Shown: in pieces, positions 52,150 to 61,525 of the stretch | Layout of the letters: each line of letters opens with the position of its first letter | Numbering within the stretch: the first letter of the stretch is position 1 | NCBI GenBank assembly: GCA_027574665.1 | Contig: CM050690.1 | Coordinates: 39,842,665 to 39,906,664 of the forward strand | Reading direction: 5' to 3' | Length of the DNA: 64,000 bases | From: Rhynochetos jubatus | Lineage: Eukaryota; Chordata; Aves; Eurypygiformes; Rhynochetidae | The notes under the pieces: model-generated | Told to the model about the DNA's origin: nothing | What the model saw: only the letters and a program-made list of their open reading frames with translations | Database searches by the model: none | Translations under genes and position numbers: made by a program

Positions 52150-52944
52150 TGTCGTGGTTTAACTCCGGCTAGCAAAATACCACGAAGCCACTCTCACAAA
52201 TCCCCCTCCCCTCCTCCAGTGGAGGGGAAGAATCGGAGGAAAAAGAAATAAGGAAGCTCATAAAATTGAGATAAGAACTATTTACTAATTAAATCTAAAT
52301 CAATACATACAGGTACTACTAATAATAAATACTTAAAATAGTAGAAAATGAAACGTATAGTACAATATATACAATATGATACAATTTCCCACCATCCACT
52401 GACCAAAGCACACCCAGATGTTGAGTGATGAAAATCAGACCCCGAGAGCCCGAGACCCACAGCCCGACAGCGATCGCAGCCCGAGAGCCACGGCCTGAAG
52501 GCCGGAGCCCAGGAGCCTACGCAGTGGATTCCGAGCAAACCTTATCCCCGATAACACGGCCCGAAAACTCAAAACAATCCACCAGCTCCCACACGAGTGA
52601 GCCAGCACAGGAGTTAGCAAAGCAGCTAACACAGGAGGGTTAGCAAGTGCTCGGAGAGACGAGCAAGGGAGTAAGGGAGAGAGAGAGAAGGGAAGAGTAA
52701 TGGCTACCAGACCCTCTTCCCCACCCAAAGAGACCGGAACATGACGTACTATGGGATGAAATACTTCCTTGGTTAGTCTGGGTCAGCTACAGTATCCGAA
52801 GCGGACAAAAGACCGTGAGTTCAGTACAGGCCATCCCCAGCACCAGCTGAGGCCTTATCAATGTTTTCAATTACTGTCCAGCAACAGAGTTCCCTGGCAA
52901 CCAGAGTAAAGGGAGTTAGCCCTTTCCTGACTGACCCCAGCACA
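52150..52944 (-). mobile_element. solo LTR with intact target duplication (fossil)
   Basis: A 795-bp LTR running from TGTCGTGGTTTAACTCC to CCCCAGCACA on the plus strand, so the element lies on the minus strand. A perfect 5-bp duplication, CAAAG, stands at 52145-52149 and 52945-52949. A clean 5-bp duplication fits an ERVL-type avian element. It is closely similar to, but separate from, the LTRs of the adjacent array and stands only 73 bp from the first of them. Confidence 0.92.
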
Positions 52945-53017
52945 CAAAGCTAGAAATATTCCCACATCTTTCCATTCCTCTTCATTTTACATGCTTTCTT
53001 TTCTGCTGAAACGTGGT

Positions 53018-53807
53018 TGTCATGGTTTACTACGTCTAGCAAAATACCACAAGGTCGCTCTCACAAATCCCCCTCCCCTCCTCCAGTGGAGGGAAAGAAT
53101 CGGAGGAAAAAGAAGTAAGGAAGCTCGTGAAATTGAGATACGAACTATTTACTAATTGAACCTAAATCAATATATACAGGTCCTACTACTACTAAGTCAT
53201 TAAAATAGTAGAAAATGAAACATACGGTACAATATATACACGATGATACAATTTGTTCCAATTTCCCACCACCCACTGACCAATGCACACCCAGGTGCTG
53301 AGTAGTGAGAGTCAGACCCAGAGAGCCCCACAGCCACAGCCCGAGAGCAATCGCAGCCTGAGAGCCGCAGCCCGAGGGCCGGAGCCCGGGAGCTGACGCA
53401 GCAGATTGCGAGCGAACCCTATCAGCGATAGCGCGGCCAGGAACTCTAAGCAACCCAGCAGCTCCCACCCGAACGAGGCAGCACAGGAGTTGGCAAAGCA
53501 GCTCACGCAGGAGGGTTAGCGAGTGCCCGGGAGTAGACGAGCAAGGGAGTAAGGGGGAGAGTAATGGGAAGAGTAATGGCTACCGGACCCCTTCCGCGCC
53601 CAAGAGAGACCGGAACATGACGTAGTACGGAATGAAATACTTCCTTGCTCAGTTTGGGCCAGCTACAGTATCCACAGCGGACAAAAGACCTTGAACCCAG
53701 TACAGGCCATCCCCAGCACCAGCTGAGGCCTGATCAATGTTATTCATTGCACCTTCTTAGTCACCGCAGTAAAGGGAGTTAACCCTTTCCTGACTGAACC
53801 CAGCACA
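53018..53807 (-). mobile_element. array unit 1 LTR, recombinant left end (fossil)
   Basis: A 790-bp solo LTR. Its right flank is ACATG, as in the other units, but its left flank is GTGGT, so it lacks the target duplication seen in units 2-4. Its first 50 bases differ from the other array LTRs at about ten positions and are closer to the neighbouring LTR at 52150. After about 53066 it is nearly identical to units 2-4. Confidence 0.92.
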
Positions 53808-53905
53808 ACATGAAATGTATGCACCGCGTTTGCGCTTCACCACATTTGCTGAGGCTGGTGAAGGGGCTGGACGCTCCCAGACACAGCATTTGTTCAAAGA
53901 AGTGA

Positions 53906-53911
53906 TTTATT
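53906..53911 (-). terminator. poly(A) signal of gene copy 1
   Basis: AATAAA on the minus strand (TTTATT on plus), about 350 bp after the stop codon of the ITPRIPL1-like frame and before the LTR. It recurs in the other units at 56742, 59578 and 62414. Cleavage would be expected 10-30 bases further left. Confidence 0.7.
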
Positions 53912-54258
53912 GACATCTTTGCACCGCGCAAAGTTCCCAGAGATAATGGACCGTCTGAGGGAGGGAGGGTGGTCGCTGCCCAGGTGGTGCCGGGAGTCTC
54001 CGTCGCAAAGCTGCGTGCAATGGCCCTTTCAGCCGCACCGGGTCCCAGTGTGCAGCGTGTGCTTGTGCTGTGAAGGAAAGGTGTGGCTGCAGTGGCGCCT
54101 GCCGGTGGAGCGACGTGTTTTCCGTGTCCAGCGTCCTCAGTTCTGCAGCACTGGCTTCCCCGGGAGCGCCTTCAGGCCTGTGCCTGAAGAACTGCACCCC
54201 TGCCATCGCACAGCTCTCTCTCTGGCCACGTCCTGCTGCTGGTAGCACTGTCTTCTGC

Positions 54259-55269
54259 CTACTCGATGCTCAGCACGGTGCCCGAGTCCCGTTGCTTCAC
54301 CCCAAATATCATCTCAATGAGGAGGGGCTTACCGGAAGCATCTGTGAGCCGGAGTTTGCAGGAGTGCCTGGAGGGCAGCACTATTAATTGGCAGTGTCTT
54401 GACTGAGGCCAAAGCATCCAGGCTGCTTTTACCAATATTTTGAACCAGCAGGTGGTTTTCTCCAGGTCTAGGTAGGGGCCGGTGCAGAGGGTGCCTAGGA
54501 GGCTGCTACTCTGATTTTTCCTCAGCTCCTCCTTGGGGCGGTGGAGGAAGCACAGCATGTCCTCCACCCGCCGTTCCCTCGTGCAGGTGCACTCCAGGGC
54601 CACGCGCAGTCTGGAGTTCCTCGCCGGCATCTCCTCCGCGGCGCCCAGCTCCAGGTGGAAGGTGTGGCCGTGGGGGGCCTTCAGGGGCACGAGCAGGCAG
54701 TAGACAGGATCATGCTCAGGCGGAGTCCCAGCTTGCGGGGCGCTGCCAACCATGATGGCTGGCTGCAGTCGCGGCATGAAACTGTTCCTGGAGAGCTTGT
54801 GGCACATACGGAGAATTTCATCCACCAGCTTCTCCACCATCTGGAACGATTCTGGCAGGTCCAGTGTTCGCTTGGCTGAAATTCTGCCCACATCCAGTGC
54901 AACACCGGGTTTTTCTTCTTGCTTCTCCTCATCTGCCTTCTTTCTGCAACTGCCCTGCTTGCGGCTGCTGGCTCTCTGACTGGTCCTTCTGCCGAGCAAC
55001 CGGCAGAGCCAAAAGAGCAGGACCAGGACTGCAGCAAGGACCCAGAAGTGCCACTTCTGCAAGGCCGCAAGGGGCAGGGCTCTCCGGGCCCCACCACTCT
55101 GCTCTTGGGTCTTCTGCTCCATCTCCTCCAGCAGCCGAGCCATCTCCCGGCTCAGATGCTCCTCACGCTGCTTCATGCGCTTTTGCGTGGCCTCGCCCAG
55201 CTCGTCTGCCACCTTGCGCGCATTACTGATGAGGGTTCTGAGGGTTTTTGCGATAACCTTGGCCACCAT
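54259..55269 (-). CDS. ITPRIPL1-like membrane protein, copy 1, C-terminally shortened
   Basis: A 336-residue protein of the inositol 1,4,5-trisphosphate receptor-interacting-protein-like family. Residues 18-57 form a charged coiled coil. Residues 73-92 (WHFWVLAAVLVLLFWLCRLL) are a single membrane segment, followed by a basic and then acidic linker (to 121). From about 135 runs the Mab-21-like domain with VGSAPQAG (174-181), HDPVY (186-190), FHLELG (204-209) and LIEMIFGV (317-324). Family members are usually about 550 residues, so roughly the last 200 are missing. A further frame after the stop (54248-53907) holds AMAGVQFFRH, which resembles the family's AVAEAKFFRH, so the C-terminus was lost by a frame change and deletion. 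The start ATG has G at +4 and follows a good splice acceptor. Residue 329 is Ser. Human ITPRIP binds the IP3 receptor, but the bird paralogues' role is unknown. Confidence 0.82.
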   Translation of the reverse strand: MVAKVIAKTLRTLISNARKVADELGEATQKRMKQREEHLSREMARLLEEMEQKTQEQSGGARRALPLAALQKWHFWVLAAVLVLLFWLCRLLGRRTSQRASSRKQGSCRKKADEEKQEEKPGVALDVGRISAKRTLDLPESFQMVEKLVDEILRMCHKLSRNSFMPRLQPAIMVGSAPQAGTPPEHDPVYCLLVPLKAPHGHTFHLELGAAEEMPARNSRLRVALECTCTRERRVEDMLCFLHRPKEELRKNQSSSLLGTLCTGPYLDLEKTTCWFKILVKAAWMLWPQSRHCQLIVLPSRHSCKLRLTDASGKPLLIEMIFGVKQRDSGTVLSIE

Positions 55270-55853
55270 GGTTCAGTGTGTCTGGGAGAAGGGGAGGTGG
55301 CAGCGGGGGGAGCGGGACAGGAGCCACAGGGGGCAGGTAGGGGAGAGAGGGCAAGGCAGCTGGGAGGCAGCAAGGCCTTGTGCCCAGGCCCAGCGGCAGC
55401 GGCACTGCGGCCTGCCCAAGGTGCTCCCACAAGCACCTGAGGCCTGGATGCAGGGTGAGGACTTACACCCTTGGGGTCCGTGTTGCTGCCCTGGCCCTCA
55501 TCCAGCCGTGCCTTCCACGCCTGCGCACTCACCGCTGGCCCAGGCTGAACTGGGACAGCGCTGCCTGCTGTCACCCCTGGTGACTACCCCCATTGTGACG
55601 CGCCCCCTGGGCCGGCACAGATGTCAGAGCCCGTCACAGGCCACGCCCGCTGACCAGGCCCGGCCTTCGTCCCCACCCAGGCTCAGTGACCGCGTGGGCT
55701 ACTGCTTAAGGCTCCCACTTCCTTCGTGGGAGCTTGCACGCTCTCCCTGTTGTACTTCTCCACCTGTTGCACTTCTCTACCTGTTGTGGGTTGTTGGGGC
55801 TTTTTTTTTGTTACTGATTTGAAAATGAGATCTTTGCCTTTCTGTTGCACATG
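55270..55853 (-). promoter_or_regulatory. upstream region of gene copy 1: promoter and possible 5'UTR intron
   Basis: GC-rich 584 bp between the start codon and the next LTR. On the minus strand a pyrimidine-rich tract ends in TTCTCCCAG (AG at 55283-55282), 12 bases before the ATG. Two donor sites lie upstream, GTAAGT at 55466-55461 and GTGAGT at 55532-55527, giving possible 5'UTR introns of about 185 or 251 bp. Further upstream are GC-box-like and GTGACG words (55590-55680) and a perfect 8-bp inverted repeat (GCTCCCAC, 7-base loop, GTGGGAGC; 55711-55733). The same sites recur 2836, 5672 and 8508 bp to the right, as far as the window reaches. Confidence 0.55.
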
Positions 55854-56643
55854 GGTCGTGGTTCACTCCAGCTAGGAAAATAGCACGAGGTCGCTCTCAC
55901 CAATCCCCCTCCCCTCCTCCAGTGGAGGGAAAGAATCGGAGGAAAAAGAAGTAAGGAAGCTCGTGAAATTGAGATACGAACTATTTACTAATTGAATCTA
56001 AATCAATATATACAGGTCCTACTACTACTAAGTCATTAAAATAGTAGAAAATGAAACATACGGTACAATATATACACGATGATACAATTTGTTCCAATTT
56101 CCCACCACCCACTGACCAATGCACACCCAGGTGCTGAGTAGTGAGAGTCAGACCCAGAGAGCCCCACAGCCACAGCCCGAGAGCAATCGCAGCCTGAGAG
56201 CCGCAGCCCGAGGGCCGGAGCCCGGGAGCTGACGCAGCAGATTGCGAGCGAACCCTATCAGCGATAGCACGGCCAGGAACTCTAAGCAACCCAGCAGCTC
56301 CCACCCGAACGAGGCAGCACAGGAGTTGGCAAAGCAGCTCACGCAGGAGGGTTAGCGAGTGCCCGGGAGTAGACGAGCAAGGGAGTAAGGGGGAGAGTAA
56401 TGGGAAGAGTAATGGCTACCGGACCCCTTCCGCGCCCAAGAGAGACCGGAACATGACGTAGTATGGAATGAAATACTTCCTTGCTCAGTTTGGGCCAGCT
56501 ACAGTATCCACAGCGGACAAAAGACCTTGAACCCAGTACAGGCCATCCCCAGCACCAGCTGAGGCCTGATCAATGTTATTCATTGCACCTTCTTAGTCAC
56601 CGCAGTAAAGGGAGTTAACCCTTTCCTGACTGAACCCAGCACA
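55854..56643 (-). mobile_element. array unit 2 LTR, complete solo insertion (fossil)
   Basis: A 790-bp LTR flanked by ACATG at 55849-55853 and 56644-56648, a perfect 5-bp target duplication. This shows that the sequence left of it (gene 1 upstream region) and right of it (gene 2 downstream region) were joined before the LTR arrived. Confidence 0.93.
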
Positions 56644-56741
56644 ACATGAAATGTATGCACCGCGTTTGCGCTTCACCACATTTGCTGAGGCTGGTGAAGG
56701 GGCTGGACGCTCCCAGACACAGCATTTGTTCAAAGAAGTGA

Positions 56742-56747
56742 TTTATT
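56742..56747 (-). terminator. poly(A) signal of gene copy 2
   Basis: AATAAA on the minus strand, at the same place as in unit 1. Confidence 0.7.
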
Positions 56748-57094
56748 GACATCTTTGCACCGCGCAAAGTTCCCAGAGATAATGGACCGTCTGAGGGAGG
56801 GAGGGTGGTCGCTGCCCAGGTGGTGCCGGGAGTCTCCGTCGCAAAGCTGCGTGCAATGGCCCTTTCAGCCGCACCGGGTCCCAGTGTGCAGCGTGTGCTT
56901 GTGCTGTGAAGGAAAGGTGTGGCTGCAGTGGCGCCTGCCGGTGGAGCGACGTGTTTTCCGTGTCCAGCGTCCTCAGTTCTGCAGCACTGGCTTCCCCGGG
57001 AGCGCCTTCAGGCCTGTGCCTGAAGAACTGCACCCCTGCCATCGCACAGCTCTCTCTCTGGCCACGTCCTGCTGCTGGTAGCACTGTCTTCTGC

Positions 57095-58105
57095 CTACTC
57101 GATGCTCAGCACGGTGCCCAAGTCCCGTTGCTTCACCCCAAATATCATCTCAATGAGGAGGGGCTTACCGGAAGCATCTGTGAGCCGGAGTTTGCAGGAG
57201 TGCCTGGAGGGCAGCACTATTAATTGGCAGTGTCTTGACTGAGGCCAAAGCATCCAGGCTGCTTTTACCAATATTTTGAACCAGCAGGTGGTTTTCTCCA
57301 GGTCTAGGTAGGGGCCGGTGCAGAGGGTGCCTAGGAGGCTGCTACTCTGATTTTTCCTCAGCTCCTCCTTGGGGCGGTGGAGGAAGCACAGCATGTCCTC
57401 CACCCGCCGTTCCCTCGTGCAGGTGCACTCCAGGGCCACGCGCAGTCTGGAGTTCCTCGCCGGCATCTCCTCCGCGGCGCCCAGCTCCAGGTGGAAGGTG
57501 TGGCCGTGGGGGGCCTTCAGGGGCACGAGCAGGCAGTAGACAGGATCATGCTCAGGCGGAGTCCCAGCTTGCGGGGCGCTGCCAACCATGATGGCTGGCT
57601 GCAGTCGCGGCATGAAACTGTTCCTGGAGAGCTTGTGGCACATACGGAGAATTTCATCCACCAGCTTCTCCACCATCTGGAACGATTCTGGCAGGTCCAG
57701 TGTTCGCTTGGCTGAAATTCTGCCCACATCCAGTGCAACACCGGGTTTTTCTTCTTGCTTCTCCTCATCTGCCTTCTTTCTGCAACTGCCCTGCTTGCGG
57801 CTGCTGGCTCTCTGACTGGTCCTTCTGCCGAGCAACCGGCAGAGCCAAAAGAGCAGGACCAGGACTGCAGCAAGGACCCAGAAGTGCCACTTCTGCAAGG
57901 CCGCAAGGGGCAGGGCTCTCCGGGCCCCACCACTCTGCTCTTGGGTCTTCTGCTCCATCTCCTCCAGCAGCCGAGCCATCTCCCGGCTCAGATGCTCCTC
58001 ACGCTGCTTCATGCGCTTTTGCGTGGCCTCGCCCAGCTCGTCTGCCACCTTGCGCGCATTACTGATGAGGGTTCTGAGGGTTTTTGCGATAACCTTGGCC
58101 ACCAT
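57095..58105 (-). CDS. ITPRIPL1-like membrane protein, copy 2
   Basis: Identical in length and domain order to copy 1, with the same coiled coil, membrane segment and shortened Mab-21-like domain. The only residue difference noted is Leu instead of Ser at position 329, eight residues from the end, caused by base 57120. It has the same acceptor before the ATG, with upstream region 58106-58689. The complete solo LTR 55854-56643 lies downstream of it and the unit 3 LTR lies upstream. Confidence 0.82.
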   Translation of the reverse strand: MVAKVIAKTLRTLISNARKVADELGEATQKRMKQREEHLSREMARLLEEMEQKTQEQSGGARRALPLAALQKWHFWVLAAVLVLLFWLCRLLGRRTSQRASSRKQGSCRKKADEEKQEEKPGVALDVGRISAKRTLDLPESFQMVEKLVDEILRMCHKLSRNSFMPRLQPAIMVGSAPQAGTPPEHDPVYCLLVPLKAPHGHTFHLELGAAEEMPARNSRLRVALECTCTRERRVEDMLCFLHRPKEELRKNQSSSLLGTLCTGPYLDLEKTTCWFKILVKAAWMLWPQSRHCQLIVLPSRHSCKLRLTDASGKPLLIEMIFGVKQRDLGTVLSIE

Positions 58106-58689
58106 GGTTCAGTGTGTCTGGGAGAAGGGGAGGTGGCAGCGGGGGGAGCGGGACAGGAGCCACAGGGGGCAGGTAGGGGAGAGAGGGCAAGGCAGCTGGG
58201 AGGCAGCAAGGCCTTGTGCCCAGGCCCAGCGGCAGCGGCACTGCGGCCTGCCCAAGGTGCTCCCACAAGCACCTGAGGCCTGGATGCAGGGTGAGGACTT
58301 ACACCCTTGGGGTCCGTGTTGCTGCCCTGGCCCTCATCCAGCCGTGCCTTCCACGCCTGCGCACTCACCGCTGGCCCAGGCTGAACTGGGACAGCGCTGC
58401 CTGCTGTCACCCCTGGTGACTACCCCCATTGTGACGCGCCCCCTGGGCCGGCACAGATGTCAGAGCCCGTCACAGGCCACGCCCGCTGACCAGGCCCGGC
58501 CTTCGTCCCCACCCAGGCTCAGTGACCGCGTGGGCTACTGCTTAAGGCTCCCACTTCCTTCGTGGGAGCTTGCACGCTCTCCCTGTTGTACTTCTCCACC
58601 TGTTGCACTTCTCTACCTGTTGTGGGTTGTTGGGGCTTTTTTTTTGTTACTGATTTGAAAATGAGATCTTTGCCTTTCTGTTGCACATG
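58106..58689 (-). promoter_or_regulatory. upstream region of gene copy 2
   Basis: Same layout as the copy 1 upstream region: acceptor just before the ATG, donors GTAAGT and GTGAGT at 58302-58297 and 58368-58363, and the 8-bp inverted repeat at 58547-58569. I saw no difference from copy 1. Confidence 0.55.
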
Positions 58690-59479
58690 GGTCGTGGTTC
58701 ACTCCAGCTAGGAAAATAGCACGAGGTCGCTCTCACCAATCCCCCTCCCCTCCTCCAGTGGAGGGAAAGAATCGGAGGAAAAAGAAGTAAGGAAGCTCGT
58801 GAAATTGAGATACGAACTATTTACTAATTGAATCTAAATCAATATATACAGGTCCTACTACTACTAAGTCATTAAAATAGTAGAAAATGAAACATACGGT
58901 ACAATATATACACGATGATACAATTTGTTCCAATTTCCCACCACCCACTGACCAATGCACACCCAGGTGCTGAGTAGTGAGAGTCAGACCCAGAGAGCCC
59001 CACAGCCACAGCCCGAGAGCAATCGCAGCCTGAGAGCCGCAGCCCGAGGGCCGGAGCCCGGGAGCTGACGCAGCAGATTGCGAGCGAACCCTATCAGCGA
59101 TAGCGCGGCCAGGAACTCTAAGCAACCCAGCAGCTCCCACCCGAACGAGGCAGCACAGGAGTTGGCAAAGCAGCTCACGCAGGAGGGTTAGCGAGTGCCC
59201 GGGAGTAGACGAGCAAGGGAGTAAGGGGGAGAGTAATGGGAAGAGTAATGGCTACCGGACCCCTTCCGCGCCCAAGAGAGACCGGAACATGACGTAGTAT
59301 GGAATGAAATACTTCCTTGCTCAGTTTGGGCCAGCTACAGTATCCACAGCGGACAAAAGACCTTGAACCCAGTACAGGCCATCCCCAGCACCAGCTGAGG
59401 CCTGATCAATGTTATTCATTGCACCTTCTTAGTCACCGCAGTAAAGGGAGTTAACCCTTTCCTGACTGAACCCAGCACA
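58690..59479 (-). mobile_element. array unit 3 LTR (fossil)
   Basis: Same 790-bp LTR with ACATG on both sides. It differs from unit 2 at the position matching 56269 (G here, A there). Confidence 0.93.
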
Positions 59480-59577
59480 ACATGAAATGTATGCACCGCG
59501 TTTGCGCTTCACCACATTTGCTGAGGCTGGTGAAGGGGCTGGACGCTCCCAGACACAGCATTTGTTCAAAGAAGTGA

Positions 59578-59583
59578 TTTATT
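59578..59583 (-). terminator. poly(A) signal of gene copy 3
   Basis: AATAAA on the minus strand, same position in the unit as the other copies. Confidence 0.7.
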
Positions 59584-59930
59584 GACATCTTTGCACCGCG
59601 CAAAGTTCCCAGAGATAATGGACCGTCTGAGGGAGGGAGGGTGGTCGCTGCCCAGGTGGTGCCGGGAGTCTCCGTCGCAAAGCTGCGTGCAATGGCCCTT
59701 TCAGCCGCACCGGGTCCCAGTGTGCAGCGTGTGCTTGTGCTGTGAAGGAAAGGTGTGGCTGCAGTGGCGCCTGCCGGTGGAGCGACGTGTTTTCCGTGTC
59801 CAGCGTCCTCAGTTCTGCAGCACTGGCTTCCCCGGGAGCGCCTTCAGGCCTGTGCCTGAAGAACTGCACCCCTGCCATCGCACAGCTCTCTCTCTGGCCA
59901 CGTCCTGCTGCTGGTAGCACTGTCTTCTGC

Positions 59931-60941
59931 CTACTCGATGCTCAGCACGGTGCCCAAGTCCCGTTGCTTCACCCCAAATATCATCTCAATGAGGAGGGGC
60001 TTACCGGAAGCATCTGTGAGCCGGAGTTTGCAGGAGTGCCTGGAGGGCAGCACTATTAATTGGCAGTGTCTTGACTGAGGCCAAAGCATCCAGGCTGCTT
60101 TTACCAATATTTTGAACCAGCAGGTGGTTTTCTCCAGGTCTAGGTAGGGGCCGGTGCAGAGGGTGCCTAGGAGGCTGCTACTCTGATTTTTCCTCAGCTC
60201 CTCCTTGGGGCGGTGGAGGAAGCACAGCATGTCCTCCACCCGCCGTTCCCTCGTGCAGGTGCACTCCAGGGCCACGCGCAGTCTGGAGTTCCTCGCCGGC
60301 ATCTCCTCCGCGGCGCCCAGCTCCAGGTGGAAGGTGTGGCCGTGGGGGGCCTTCAGGGGCACGAGCAGGCAGTAGACAGGATCATGCTCAGGCGGAGTCC
60401 CAGCTTGCGGGGCGCTGCCAACCATGATGGCTGGCTGCAGTCGCGGCATGAAACTGTTCCTGGAGAGCTTGTGGCACATACGGAGAATTTCATCCACCAG
60501 CTTCTCCACCATCTGGAACGATTCTGGCAGGTCCAGTGTTCGCTTGGCTGAAATTCTGCCCACATCCAGTGCAACACCGGGTTTTTCTTCTTGCTTCTCC
60601 TCATCTGCCTTCTTTCTGCAACTGCCCTGCTTGCGGCTGCTGGCTCTCTGACTGGTCCTTCTGCCGAGCAACCGGCAGAGCCAAAAGAGCAGGACCAGGA
60701 CTGCAGCAAGGACCCAGAAGTGCCACTTCTGCAAGGCCGCAAGGGGCAGGGCTCTCCGGGCCCCACCACTCTGCTCTTGGGTCTTCTGCTCCATCTCCTC
60801 CAGCAGCCGAGCCATCTCCCGGCTCAGATGCTCCTCACGCTGCTTCATGCGCTTTTGCGTGGCCTCGCCCAGCTCGTCTGCCACCTTGCGCGCATTACTG
60901 ATGAGGGTTCTGAGGGTTTTTGCGATAACCTTGGCCACCAT
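59931..60941 (-). CDS. ITPRIPL1-like membrane protein, copy 3
   Basis: Protein identical to copy 2, including Leu at residue 329 (base 59956). It is a full 336-codon open frame with the same start context and upstream acceptor. Units 2 and 3 differ at only one site that I could find over their whole length, so these are extremely recent duplicates or a conversion pair. Confidence 0.82.
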   Translation of the reverse strand: MVAKVIAKTLRTLISNARKVADELGEATQKRMKQREEHLSREMARLLEEMEQKTQEQSGGARRALPLAALQKWHFWVLAAVLVLLFWLCRLLGRRTSQRASSRKQGSCRKKADEEKQEEKPGVALDVGRISAKRTLDLPESFQMVEKLVDEILRMCHKLSRNSFMPRLQPAIMVGSAPQAGTPPEHDPVYCLLVPLKAPHGHTFHLELGAAEEMPARNSRLRVALECTCTRERRVEDMLCFLHRPKEELRKNQSSSLLGTLCTGPYLDLEKTTCWFKILVKAAWMLWPQSRHCQLIVLPSRHSCKLRLTDASGKPLLIEMIFGVKQRDLGTVLSIE

Positions 60942-61525
60942 GGTTCAGTGTGTCTGGGAGAAGGGGAGGTGGCAGCGGGGGGAGCGGGACAGGAGCCACA
61001 GGGGGCAGGTAGGGGAGAGAGGGCAAGGCAGCTGGGAGGCAGCAAGGCCTTGTGCCCAGGCCCAGCGGCAGCGGCACTGCGGCCTGCCCAAGGTGCTCCC
61101 ACAAGCACCTGAGGCCTGGATGCAGGGTGAGGACTTACACCCTTGGGGTCCGTGTTGCTGCCCTGGCCCTCATCCAGCCGTGCCTTCCACGCCTGCGCAC
61201 TCACCGCTGGCCCAGGCTGAACTGGGACAGCGCTGCCTGCTGTCACCCCTGGTGACTACCCCCATTGTGACGCGCCCCCTGGGCCGGCACAGATGTCAGA
61301 GCCCGTCACAGGCCACGCCCGCTGACCAGGCCCGGCCTTCGTCCCCACCCAGGCTCAGTGACCGCGTGGGCTACTGCTTAAGGCTCCCACTTCCTTCGTG
61401 GGAGCTTGCACGCTCTCCCTGTTGTACTTCTCCACCTGTTGCACTTCTCTACCTGTTGTGGGTTGTTGGGGCTTTTTTTTTGTTACTGATTTGAAAATGA
61501 GATCTTTGCCTTTCTGTTGCACATG
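60942..61525 (-). promoter_or_regulatory. upstream region of gene copy 3
   Basis: Same acceptor, donor pair (61138-61133 and 61204-61199) and inverted repeat (61383-61405) as copies 1 and 2. Confidence 0.55.

Noticed and set aside
52278-52728. Open frames inside the solo LTRs
   Set aside because: They lie wholly inside LTR sequence and recur in each array LTR. They are not genes.
53907-54248. 113-codon minus-strand frame as a separate gene
   Set aside because: It lies in the 3' region of the ITPRIPL1-like gene, overlaps the poly(A) signal and contains a phrase like the family's C-terminus, so it is a relic of that gene.
55175-55822. 215-codon plus-strand frame and other plus-strand frames opposite the ITPRIPL1-like genes
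   Set aside because: They are antisense shadows of GC-rich sequence, repeat with the unit, and show no recognisable domain.
53018-56643. Each LTR-gene-LTR segment as a retroelement that captured a host gene
   Set aside because: No primer-binding site follows the LTR and no purine tract precedes the other LTR. The internal LTRs have their own ACATG duplications as solo insertions, and the gene has its own promoter-like region, possible intron and poly(A) signal. Tandem DNA duplication explains the layout better.
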